A DNA stretch of 64,000 nucleotides from Kiritimatiellota bacterium B12222. Lineage in GTDB: Bacteria; Verrucomicrobiota; Kiritimatiellia; SS1-B-03-39; UBA6053. The translations under genes were made by a program, and so were the position numbers. The notes under the pieces are model-generated. The model was given only the letters and a program-made list of their open reading frames with translations. It did no database searches and had not been told where the DNA came from. Shown here piece by piece: positions 34,513 through 42,256 of the stretch (position 1 is the stretch's first letter; each line of letters opens with the position of its first letter). The stretch is taken from contig CP120722.1 in the NCBI GenBank assembly GCA_029719485.1, forward strand, positions 1,860,001 through 1,924,000, written 5' to 3'.

Positions 34513-34596
34513 AGCCCTAATATTGTCTGGGGGTGCTTGAGGGTTTTTCCTTCCGTTTTCCTCAGGCAATACTTAAATTTGGAACAGTTATTACGG

Positions 34597-34620
34597 CCCC
34601 GTTTCGACGGGGGTTTTCTT
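34597..34620 (+). terminator. Rho-independent terminator with TTCG loop
   Basis: CCCCGT (34597-34602), loop TTCG, ACGGGG (34607-34612), then TTTTCTT. It ends the PEP-CTERM-like gene at 34512. Confidence 0.85.
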
Positions 34621-34987
34621 TGTCGTGACTCTGCATTGGTCAAGTCGAAGGGGGAGGCTGGCGGGAGTGCTTGTTGTGCCTCTGGCGACTCTGGATGAAC
34701 GACCGTTTTGAATGTGGGTTCCTGAAAGGGAGGGCTACGGTACATAAGCCTTTCAGGCTTCAATGGGTGCGTTGTCAGCAAATATACATTCGCTTATCTT
34801 TAAACCTAATCCAGCAAGCTTCTCTATTGAATAATTGTCTCTTCCGGGTTCCCTGCTAAGTACCCCGTAGTGCCTCTAACTTTTCAAGTCTAGGCGGGGC
34901 CGGTCTGAGGCAGTGGCTGTCGGTATTTAGGTCATTGCTGCAACTTTGGCTTTGGAGTGCCGTCTTGGTTTAAAGGTTTTAAAAAAA
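34621..34987. other. Unassigned intergenic stretch
   Basis: About 370 bases between the terminator and the repeat cluster. I see no open frame with codon use or a ribosome-binding site that supports a gene, and no recognisable RNA. Confidence 0.5.
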
Positions 34988-35163
34988 ATCCAGACCCAGT
35001 GCGAAGCGCTGGGTCTGGATATCGATTCTTCAATGAACGACTCGGGCTGAAGGTCCGCAACGATCACCTATGATCTTCGCGGGCTTTCAGCCCGATAGTT
35101 TTCGGTTGTGGGCCTAACCCAGCGCTTCGCACTGGGCTGGGTTCACCGCGGACTTTCGGCCCG
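34988..35163. repeat. REP-like palindrome cluster 1
   Basis: Two repeat types in a convergent gap. Type A, consensus TCGGGCYGAARGYCCGCRAMGAT cut at 20 or fewer bases as TCGGGCYGAARGYCCGC plus RAMGAT, occurs at 35042-35064 (plus), 35073-35095 (minus) and partly at 35146-35163 (minus). Type B is a hairpin CCCAGYGC-3-GCRCTGGG, at 34988-35020 (here with 15-bp arms and GAA loop) and 35118-35136. Differences between arms are of the G-U wobble kind, as in transcribed hairpins. The elements match those in cluster 2 at 38.7 kb. Confidence 0.85.
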
Positions 35164-35205
35164 TGTTGCAAGTGAAGTCTCCCTGAGATCCAGGCAAGAT
35201 GTGGT

Positions 35206-36897
35206 TCAGCCTTTGAAGGATGTGAAGTATTTCTTCACCGCCGCGTAGGACATTTTTGGACGACGGTATTCATCAAAAGTCCCTTTGTTGTTGAAGGCCC
35301 GCGGACGTTGTAAGGCTTGGGCACTTGAATAGGTGCGGCCATCGCAGAATTGCCATAAGGCTACACCGTTGATGCGTTGATCTTCGACCACCCGTTTGCA
35401 GATGGTGTCCAGATAATCGAGTTGATACTCTTCGCTCCAGTGTGCTTTTAGGGGATCGCGCCAGCCGTAGATGGCGCCCGCACCGATTTCACTGATAATG
35501 AAAGGTTTGTGGGATAGTCCTGCTTTTTCCAGATGGATGAAAATCTTATCAAACAAGGCGTCGATTTCGTCCAAGGGACGAACTTTGTCCAATTGGGCAT
35601 ACCATCCGGGATAGTTGTTGATGGAAATCAAATCGCAATGTTCAAAGAAGAGGTCTTCAAAGGGATACATCGATGCGTAGGTGGCAGGACGGGTCGGATC
35701 TTCCTGTTTGCACAGTTCATAGAGTTCGCGATACAGTGGTCCTGAAAATTCTTCATTGCTGGCGCCTTCGTTCAGGTAACCCCAAATGATAACGCAGGCG
35801 TGATTCCAACTGCTGCGGATCATTTTCCGGGTTTGCTCAAGTTGTGACTGGTGAAAGTCTTCGTTGCTGAAATTCTTTTCCCGATTTCCCCAGCCCAGCG
35901 ATTCCTGGAATACGTAAAAACCGAGTTCATCACAGAGATCGAGGAAGGCCGGATCCATGGGGTAATGGCTGCCCCGAATGAAATTGCAGCCCATGTCTTT
36001 CATCAGTTGAAGATCCTGCACATGGGTTTGAATGGAGAGGGCCGGACCAAATTGCGGGTGCGCTTCGTGATGGCAATAGCCTAGAAGTTTGACGGGGGTT
36101 CCATTGATTTGAATTTGTCCGTCTTCAACCGTGATTTCTCTAAATCCAATACGGGTGTCCCAAGCGTCTTGCTCGGTTTGCAAAGAAATTTGATAGAGAT
36201 GCGGGGTTTCGGCGGTCCAAAGTTTGGGGCTTGGGATGTTGAATCTGAAGGTGCCAACACCTTCAGTGAGCACAACTTCGTGTTGAGCGTTCTGGTTTTC
36301 GTCTACCCATACGTCAAGAGATAAGCTGGTTTGCGTTTTGTCGTTTACCCACAGGATTACGTCCACATCACCGGAGCTGAGGTCGACCGGATTCACTCTG
36401 GCTTCGGTAATATAAAGGGGAGGCGGGAGGTGCACTTCTACAGAACGGTAGATGCCGCCATAGGCGTAAAAGTCGTAATAGTACTCTTGGAGGGGGACAC
36501 GTTGAGCGTCGAATCGGTTGTCGTTGATGACGACCAGTTCCCGTTTTGATTGTTCCGATGCAGGGAAGGGAAGGTCAATCGGGGTGTAGGGAAGGGAAAA
36601 CGTTTTCAGCTCCACGCCGTCAACGAAGATCCGGTTCCACATGCCGGTGCCTGAAAAGCGAAGGAATCCTGATTGCTTGGGAGGAGTGGTAAAGAAAGTC
36701 CGATAAACGGCGGTACCCCGTACGCCTGCATAGCGTGGGTATGCATCATATGCGGAAGGGACGGGCATACGGTCGTTGTAAGAAATCTCGGTTGGATCCA
36801 AAGATTCGGGGGCTTCGGTTTCGCCCAAAAATACAAAATCCCACATTCCGTCCAATAAGTCGATGTGACGATTTTTCATTAAAGAATTACAATGCAT
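35206..36897 (-). CDS. Glycoside hydrolase family 2 enzyme
   Basis: A 563-residue GH2 enzyme (beta-galactosidase/beta-glucuronidase/mannosidase superfamily). A jelly-roll sugar-binding domain (residues 10-165), an immunoglobulin-like domain (165-255) and the TIM barrel (260-560) follow the usual order. The acid/base is Glu377 in GYLNEG, and the nucleophile is Glu470 in ISEIGAGA. The barrel start GYCHHEAHPQFG resembles beta-glucuronidases. There is no signal peptide, so it acts in the cytoplasm on imported oligosaccharides. A GGGAG ribosome-binding site lies 8 bases before the start. Its promoter holds the only perfect copy of the regulon palindrome, with TATACC spaced 17 bases. Confidence 0.9.
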   Translation of the reverse strand: MHCNSLMKNRHIDLLDGMWDFVFLGETEAPESLDPTEISYNDRMPVPSAYDAYPRYAGVRGTAVYRTFFTTPPKQSGFLRFSGTGMWNRIFVDGVELKTFSLPYTPIDLPFPASEQSKRELVVINDNRFDAQRVPLQEYYYDFYAYGGIYRSVEVHLPPPLYITEARVNPVDLSSGDVDVILWVNDKTQTSLSLDVWVDENQNAQHEVVLTEGVGTFRFNIPSPKLWTAETPHLYQISLQTEQDAWDTRIGFREITVEDGQIQINGTPVKLLGYCHHEAHPQFGPALSIQTHVQDLQLMKDMGCNFIRGSHYPMDPAFLDLCDELGFYVFQESLGWGNREKNFSNEDFHQSQLEQTRKMIRSSWNHACVIIWGYLNEGASNEEFSGPLYRELYELCKQEDPTRPATYASMYPFEDLFFEHCDLISINNYPGWYAQLDKVRPLDEIDALFDKIFIHLEKAGLSHKPFIISEIGAGAIYGWRDPLKAHWSEEYQLDYLDTICKRVVEDQRINGVALWQFCDGRTYSSAQALQRPRAFNNKGTFDEYRRPKMSYAAVKKYFTSFKG

Positions 36898-36932
36898 AAA
36901 AGATACTCCCAGGATGTTTAAAAGAGGGCTTC

Positions 36933-36961
36933 GGTATAGCTGATCTTGTTGACATAGTCAA
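36933..36961 (-). promoter_or_regulatory. GH2 promoter with perfect regulon palindrome, copy F
   Basis: TTGAC-ATA-GTCAA at 36949-36961 is fully symmetric. Read on the minus strand its TTGACT (36956-36961) is a -35 box, followed after 17 bases by TATACC (36933-36938). The site therefore overlaps the core promoter. Confidence 0.7.
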
Positions 36962-37229
36962 TTGGGAGGTCTGAATATTTGCCGCCCTTTTTACGAAGAA
37001 AAGGAAGTAGGGCACCGATGTTTAAAGGGCCAGATGGCTTTAGACTTTTTCTTGCGGATACGAAGAGCATTTTGCATCCCTTCAGGGGTGGTGTGAAAGA
37101 AGAGGGTTGGGGAAGTGTGGATCCTATCGTATCTTTATGAAGCGCTGGGGCGGGTGCAGATCTTGGGGGCTATGATTTCCTGATCGGGAAAGATTGAAAG
37201 AATTTTCCGCATGGTTTACAGGGTCTCCT
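36962..37229. other. Rest of the GH2/UDPGP divergent gap
   Basis: No gene, RNA or repeat is seen in this 268-base part of the divergent region; it should hold the promoter of the pyrophosphorylase gene. Confidence 0.5.
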
Positions 37230-38669
37230 ATGACAACTTCCCCTTCTTTAAATGATCTTCGCCTTCAATTTGCTCAAGCCGGACAAGAGCATGTGTTCCG
37301 ATTTTGGGAAGAACTTTCCGTCTCCGATCAGTCTAAACTTTTGGAACGGGCCTCGGGGATTGATTTGGACGAAGTGAATGCATTGGTGGCAGAGCACATC
37401 CAAGGCGACGTGCAGGATCACGATGGGTTTGATAATTTAGAACCCGCACCCTATATTGCATTGCCAGAACATGGTGGTGATCGTGTCGCTTGGGACGCGG
37501 CTACTGAGTGTGGCGAAGAGGCGTTACGGGCGGGACGGGTCGCCGCCTTTACCGTGGCCGGAGGGCAGGGGACACGTTTAGGGTATGACGGACCCAAAGG
37601 GACCTTTCCGGTTACGCCGGTCACGGAAAAAACCTTATTTCAGGTCTTTGCTGAGAAAATTGCCCGGACGGCAGAACGTTATGGCAAAGCCATTCATTGG
37701 TATATTTTGACCAGTGAAATTAATAATGATGCCACGGTGGCCGCTTTCGCCGAAAATGCATATTTTGGTCTCCAAAAAGACGAAGTACATTTTATTGTTC
37801 AGGGCTTGGTGCCGGCGGTGGATCGCGAAGGCAAAATTTTGTTGTCCGACAAATCCACCATTACCATGACGCCCGATGGGCACGGTGGGTCTTTACGGGC
37901 TTTGGTGCGTTCCGGGGCTACCGCGCAAATGAAAGCCCTGGGGATTGACTGTATTTCCTATTTCCAAGTGGATAATCCGCTGGTGCCGTGCTTGGATCCT
38001 GCATTCGTGGGTTTCCATCTCTTAGGAAATTCCGAGTGTTCATCCAAAATGATTCCCAAGGCCTACGCTTTAGAAAAAGTAGGGCACTTTTGCATGCAGG
38101 ACGGCAAAATGGTGGTGATCGAATACAGTGATTTGCCTGCAGAAAAACAACAGGAAACGTTAGCCGATGGTGGCTTGCGCTTTAATGCGGGTTCGGTGGC
38201 GATTCATGTGTTTGATCGTGACTTTATTGATCGGGTAGGCGGAACCGGGGCCGAAGTGAAATTGCCTTTCCATCGTGCCGATAAAAAGATTCCGTTTGTG
38301 AATGCTGCGGGGGAGTTGATTCAACCCGATGGACCCAACGGGGTGAAATTTGAGATGTTTGTTTTCGACGCGTTGCCTTTGGCCGCAAATCCAGTGATTA
38401 TTGAAGGGGCCCGTGCCGAGAATTTTTCTCCAGTGAAAAATGCGGAAGGGGTGGATTCCCCCAAAACCTGTAATGAAGATCAGCTTCGACAGTTTGCCAC
38501 TTGGCTGAAAGCTGCCGGGGTCGAAATCGCTGGTGATGACAGTGGGTTGCCTGAAGTCTGTTTTGAAATTTCTCCCCGCTTTGCCGCGGATCAGGCTGAT
38601 TTTGTGAGTCAATGGGCGGGCATGGATCCAAAGCCAGAAATCGCCGACGGCGTAATTATTATGGGGTGA
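37230..38669 (+). CDS. UDP-N-acetylhexosamine pyrophosphorylase (UDPGP family)
   Basis: A 479-residue nucleotidyltransferase of the UAP1/AGX type, making UDP-GlcNAc (or UDP-GalNAc) from UTP and the sugar-1-phosphate. The ATG at 37230 is preferred over an earlier TTG. Diagnostic motifs: TVAGGQGTRLGYDGPKGTF (uridine-binding loop), TPDGHGGSLRAL, and FQVDNPLVPCLDP with the metal-binding Asp. This family is common in eukaryotes and found in some bacteria including PVC members; it is unrelated in detail to the GlmU N-domain. Together with glmM and the LbH gene at 15.9 kb it would complete UDP-GlcNAc synthesis. Its stop codon overlaps the first repeat of cluster 2. Confidence 0.9.
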   Translation: MTTSPSLNDLRLQFAQAGQEHVFRFWEELSVSDQSKLLERASGIDLDEVNALVAEHIQGDVQDHDGFDNLEPAPYIALPEHGGDRVAWDAATECGEEALRAGRVAAFTVAGGQGTRLGYDGPKGTFPVTPVTEKTLFQVFAEKIARTAERYGKAIHWYILTSEINNDATVAAFAENAYFGLQKDEVHFIVQGLVPAVDREGKILLSDKSTITMTPDGHGGSLRALVRSGATAQMKALGIDCISYFQVDNPLVPCLDPAFVGFHLLGNSECSSKMIPKAYALEKVGHFCMQDGKMVVIEYSDLPAEKQQETLADGGLRFNAGSVAIHVFDRDFIDRVGGTGAEVKLPFHRADKKIPFVNAAGELIQPDGPNGVKFEMFVFDALPLAANPVIIEGARAENFSPVKNAEGVDSPKTCNEDQLRQFATWLKAAGVEIAGDDSGLPEVCFEISPRFAADQADFVSQWAGMDPKPEIADGVIIMG

Positions 38670-38890
38670 TCTTCGCGGACCTTCGGCCCGATCATGAAGG
38701 GGACGTAGATCCCAGCCCTACGTCGCTTCGCTCCTTGGACTGGGCTGATATCGTTGCGGACCTTCGGCCCGATGATGGGTTATGTGTTTGCATCTATACT
38801 CGGGCCGAAGGTCCGCGAAGATACCAGCCCAGTGCGTAGCGCTGGGTATGGATTTTAAAACATTGTATCGGGCTGAAAGTCCGCGAAGAT
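38668..38890. repeat. REP-like palindrome cluster 2
   Basis: Type A copies at 38668-38692 (minus), 38750-38773 (minus), 38800-38822 (plus) and 38867-38890 (plus); type B hairpins at 38711-38744 (long variant with a CTACG...CTTCG interior) and 38828-38846 (GTA loop). The cluster fills a convergent gap; the first copy begins at the TGA of the pyrophosphorylase gene. Spacing and orientation are irregular and there are no unique spacers of equal length, so it is not a CRISPR. Confidence 0.85.
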
Positions 38891-38907
38891 TAGCGCGTTG
38901 ACAGGTG

Positions 38908-40197
38908 CTACAACTTCTGTTTGAGCGCGTTAGCGAGGCCGGTGATGCCCGATTCTTGTGGGGTAAAGTGGGGGTCGCTGCAGGCCCAAGCGGTGGGGCC
39001 TCCGGCACCATGACAGCCACCTACTTTGCTGGTGTCTTGACTGACTTGCCAAGGGAGACGTCCAAAAAATAATTCACAGGCGTCGAATCCGGGTTTGTTA
39101 TGAATGTCGACATGGGTAGCGAAATCGGGTGCTTCTTTTGTGTTTGTCCACCAGGGGTAGGCAAACCAACGACCGGGTTGGGCGACAGCGACGAGTTCTC
39201 CGAGGTTCGGATGATGGAGTTCGGGAACTTCCGAAGGTCGGAAAACTTGTTCTACACCTTCGAGGCCTTCGAGCAGGGCTTTGGTGGTCTCGAGATCGTC
39301 AGCGTGGGGCACATAGACATGAGCGATTTCGTGGTCGACCATGGCGAAGGCTTTGGCGGAGAATAAATCGGGGTAGGCCATGCCTTTGACCTGTTGCATG
39401 CCGAGTAAACCGGCTTCGCGTAGGCAACGGTTTGGGAAAATTGCGGGGCCGTTTACCTGATGCATGGCGTAATCGCCCCACACCAGCACTTTGTAGCCTT
39501 TGGCTTCGGCGGATTGTTTGAGGGCCTGCAAATAGTCGCCCGTTTTGGCAAAGGCGGCTTTGGCTTTGGGGTGATGGGGGCCAAAGCGTTGGGTGTCGTA
39601 ATCTAAATGGGGTAAGTAGGTAAGGAGTACATCAGGACAGATGTCCTCCATTTCTAAAACGGCTTGGGTGGCTTTGACAATCCACTCGCTGGATTTATGG
39701 GAGGCCAGAGGTCCCCAATAGTGCATGAGGTTAAATCCTTTGCCCATTTTGTCGCAAATGCGTTGATACAGATTTTCGGGTTTGGAGGCGCAGTGTTGGA
39801 TCATGCCACCTGAATGTTTGTGTATGGGACGGGGAGACAGCACGAGGTCGACATCTTCGCCCAAGCTTTGTTGCCAAAACATCATGCCCACCGTTCCCCC
39901 TTGCTTGCGGAAGTCGTCCCAAATGCGGGGGCCTTCTACTTGGGCGGAGGCCTGTTCCCAAAACAAGGGGCGTCGCAGACTGCGATGGTAGAGTCCGTTG
40001 GCGATCATGCCATGTTCGGCGGCGGGTTTGCCGGTGCGAAAACTCGCTTGGGCAGGGCAGGTTAGACCAGGGGTTAGAGGATCTAAGGGTTTGAAGTCAA
40101 AACTTCCGAGTTGGGGGTGTTCCGTATCAAAAAGATTCCAGCCGAGGGCGGCGCACTGGATGATCAGCCATTTGGGTGAGGGGGTGGGCTGGCTCAT
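38908..40197 (-). CDS. Alkaline-phosphatase-superfamily phosphodiesterase-like protein
   Basis: A 429-residue protein of the type I phosphodiesterase/nucleotide pyrophosphatase group. The catalytic Thr is in LTCPAQASFRTGKPAAEHGM; LTYLPHLDYDTQRFGP supplies metal-ligand residues, and HVDIHNKPGFDACELF a late His. The usual Asp-His-Gly is represented by VLVWGDYAMH, as in a bacterial subgroup I know from memory with EYG at that place, so activity may differ from classical NPPs. There is no signal peptide. Its ATG overlaps the stop of the metallo-beta-lactamase-fold gene by 4 bases, so they form an operon. Confidence 0.8.
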   Translation of the reverse strand: MSQPTPSPKWLIIQCAALGWNLFDTEHPQLGSFDFKPLDPLTPGLTCPAQASFRTGKPAAEHGMIANGLYHRSLRRPLFWEQASAQVEGPRIWDDFRKQGGTVGMMFWQQSLGEDVDLVLSPRPIHKHSGGMIQHCASKPENLYQRICDKMGKGFNLMHYWGPLASHKSSEWIVKATQAVLEMEDICPDVLLTYLPHLDYDTQRFGPHHPKAKAAFAKTGDYLQALKQSAEAKGYKVLVWGDYAMHQVNGPAIFPNRCLREAGLLGMQQVKGMAYPDLFSAKAFAMVDHEIAHVYVPHADDLETTKALLEGLEGVEQVFRPSEVPELHHPNLGELVAVAQPGRWFAYPWWTNTKEAPDFATHVDIHNKPGFDACELFFGRLPWQVSQDTSKVGGCHGAGGPTAWACSDPHFTPQESGITGLANALKQKL

Positions 40198-41057
40198 GCT
40201 TCGCCTGTGTAAACGTCCCGCACCACATATTCATGTTTTTCGTCGGCATCAATCCAAGCGCCAAAGACATCGGGATCGTGGGTGAACATCAGCATGACAT
40301 CATCTTGGGCACAACGGGGTAACCATTGCTGTTTCCAAGCGCGGGTTTTGAGGGGGTAGGTGTCATAGGCGGTTTGAAAGACCATGCGCAGATGATGTTT
40401 GCCGGGTAGATTGTCGCCGGTGAACAGTGCGGAGATGGTTTTGCCTTCGTTCCCGGCCAATTCTGCCTCAGTAAAATAGATACAGGCTTGTCCTTCTGAA
40501 TGACCGGCTGCGGGTAACATGTAGATGCCGGGCAGGACTTCGGGGTCATCGTCGGGCACGGGGAAGACGCGATCGGAAAGACGTTGAAAGGTTTCATAAA
40601 TCTTTTCGGGATAAGATTTGTAGAGCAGAGGATCGCGTCCCAGCGCGCAAAGCACTTCGTTTTCACGTAAAAAGATTTCGGCATTGGGGAAAACGGGATT
40701 TCCTTCGGGATCCATCAACCCGCCTGCATGATCCCAATGGGCATGTGAGAGCAGGATAAAATCGATATCTTCAAAACGAAGGCCGAGTGCCTTGAGGGAT
40801 TGTGGTAAGAGCCAGGTTTCTTCAAGTTGATGAATCTCACGTTCGCGTTCGGAAAACCATTGAGGATCGCCGCAACCGGTTTCGATCAGTCCTTTTTTGC
40901 CGTCATCGGTTTCAATGAGCCAGGCATTACAGCGTTGAGGAATGAGGTTTTTATCGTCGGGTGTGCAGAGGCGTTGCCAGATACCTTTGGGGACCAAACC
41001 AAACATGGCGCCTCCATCAGACGCAAAAGTATTCGCGGTAAGTGGGGTGATTTTCAT
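40194..41057 (-). CDS. Metallo-beta-lactamase-fold hydrolase
   Basis: A 287-residue MBL-fold protein. The start at 41057 leaves the familiar start MKITPLTANTFASDGGAMFG; a longer upstream frame overlaps murG on the other strand and is rejected. The metal motif is LLSHAHWDHAGG with later PAAGHSEGQ and FTGDNLPG. The overall form resembles the N-acyl-homoserine-lactonase / YtnP group, but substrate is not clear. It is divergent from murG and followed by the phosphodiesterase-like gene with an ATGA overlap. Confidence 0.85.
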   Translation of the reverse strand: MKITPLTANTFASDGGAMFGLVPKGIWQRLCTPDDKNLIPQRCNAWLIETDDGKKGLIETGCGDPQWFSEREREIHQLEETWLLPQSLKALGLRFEDIDFILLSHAHWDHAGGLMDPEGNPVFPNAEIFLRENEVLCALGRDPLLYKSYPEKIYETFQRLSDRVFPVPDDDPEVLPGIYMLPAAGHSEGQACIYFTEAELAGNEGKTISALFTGDNLPGKHHLRMVFQTAYDTYPLKTRAWKQQWLPRCAQDDVMLMFTHDPDVFGAWIDADEKHEYVVRDVYTGEA

Positions 41058-41149
41058 AAGAATGCGAACGTATGTGAAAGCGGACGGAGGTTCAAAACAA
41101 TTTGATCGCATAGTAGACAAAAGCGGTTTGATTGGATTAAAGGATGCAT

Positions 41150-42256
41150 ATGGAAGACGCGGATAAAAAAATTCATGTAGCTCTCGCATGTGGGGGTACG
41201 GGCGGTCATATATTCCCTGGCTTGGCCACTGCAGAGGTTCTGCATCAACGTGGCCATCGGGTAACTTTGTGGTTGGCGGGCAAAGATATTGAAGCCAAAG
41301 CGGTGGAGCATACCCCATGGGATAAGATTACCATTCATGCCAAGGGTTGGGAAGGGGGCTGGCGGAAAGCGCATATTTTCTTGTGGAATTACTTTTCTGC
41401 TGGGCGTCGGGCCAAACGTCCCATGCGTAAAGATGAGCCGGATGTGGTGTTGGCCATGGGGAGCTATGCAGGCATGGGCCCCGTACGGGCCGCGATGCAA
41501 TTGGGGATTCCGGTGGTCTTACATGAAGCCAACTCCATTCCTGGACGAATGGTTTCTCATTTTGCCCGCAAAGCTTCGCGGGTGGGCGCCACCTTTGAAA
41601 TGACGCGGCATGAGTTGAAAGGCAAAGCGCGGTTACATTTAACCGGCATGCCTTTACGTGAGGATTTAGCCAAAGCCGCGGCGGCAAAAACCGAACGGGA
41701 GCAAGAGGATCGCCCCTTTACCATTCTTTGCATGGGCGGGAGTCGTGGGGCCAAAGCGTTGAATCTCATTGCCCGTCGGGCCTTGCGGGATGTGTACGCC
41801 AAAGAAAAGAATATTTTCGTGATCCATTTTACGGGTCAGGCCGATGAGGAAAGTGTGCGCAGCTGTTATGAAAAAGCAGGGGTGCCGCATGTGGTGAAGG
41901 CTTTTGAACCTCAGATGACCCAGTGGTATGAACAGGCTGATTTAGCGATTTGTCGGGCGGGTGCGTCTACCTGTGCCGAGCTGAGTGCGTTCGGTATTCC
42001 GGCGTTGTTGGTGCCTTATCCTTATGCCGCCCGAAATCATCAATACACCAATGCGTCGGAGTTTTTCCGCATCAAAGCTGCGGATTTGATTGAGGAGCGC
42101 GATTTAGAAGTGGAATGGCTGACGGATTATGTGGAAGGGTGTATGTACACTCCTGAACGATTGGAGCGGATGCGCAATGCCATGCGGGGTTGGGCCAAAA
42201 TTAATGCTGCGGATCAGTTGGCCGATTTAGTGATGGAGGCTGCCTTAAATGGCTGA
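41150..42256 (+). CDS. murG: UDP-GlcNAc:undecaprenyl-PP-MurNAc-pentapeptide transferase
   Basis: The membrane-associated GT28 enzyme that makes lipid II from lipid I. It has 368 residues from the ATG at 41150, which sits at a good distance from AAAGGA; an ATG 6 bases earlier is possible. Motifs: ALACGGTGGHIFPG near the N terminus (membrane/lipid-site loop), HEANSIPGR, and the UDP-GlcNAc site RAGASTCAELSAFGIPALLVPYP. It overlaps murC by 8 bases. The pair probably belongs to a larger cell-wall unit only partly preserved here, since other mur/fts genes are absent from the surrounding sequence. Confidence 0.93.
   Translation: MEDADKKIHVALACGGTGGHIFPGLATAEVLHQRGHRVTLWLAGKDIEAKAVEHTPWDKITIHAKGWEGGWRKAHIFLWNYFSAGRRAKRPMRKDEPDVVLAMGSYAGMGPVRAAMQLGIPVVLHEANSIPGRMVSHFARKASRVGATFEMTRHELKGKARLHLTGMPLREDLAKAAAAKTEREQEDRPFTILCMGGSRGAKALNLIARRALRDVYAKEKNIFVIHFTGQADEESVRSCYEKAGVPHVVKAFEPQMTQWYEQADLAICRAGASTCAELSAFGIPALLVPYPYAARNHQYTNASEFFRIKAADLIEERDLEVEWLTDYVEGCMYTPERLERMRNAMRGWAKINAADQLADLVMEAALNG

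Noticed and set aside
34988..38890. CRISPR array
   Set aside because: Repeats occur in both orientations with irregular spacing, no uniform spacers and no cas genes.
38908..40197. Inactive phosphodiesterase because the Asp-His-Gly motif is altered
   Set aside because: From memory a whole subgroup of this family has a Tyr-containing variant at this place, so the change is probably the subgroup norm.
41058..41318. N-terminal extension of the metallo-beta-lactamase-fold gene
   Set aside because: It would lie antisense to the start of murG; the start at 41057 gives the usual N terminus.
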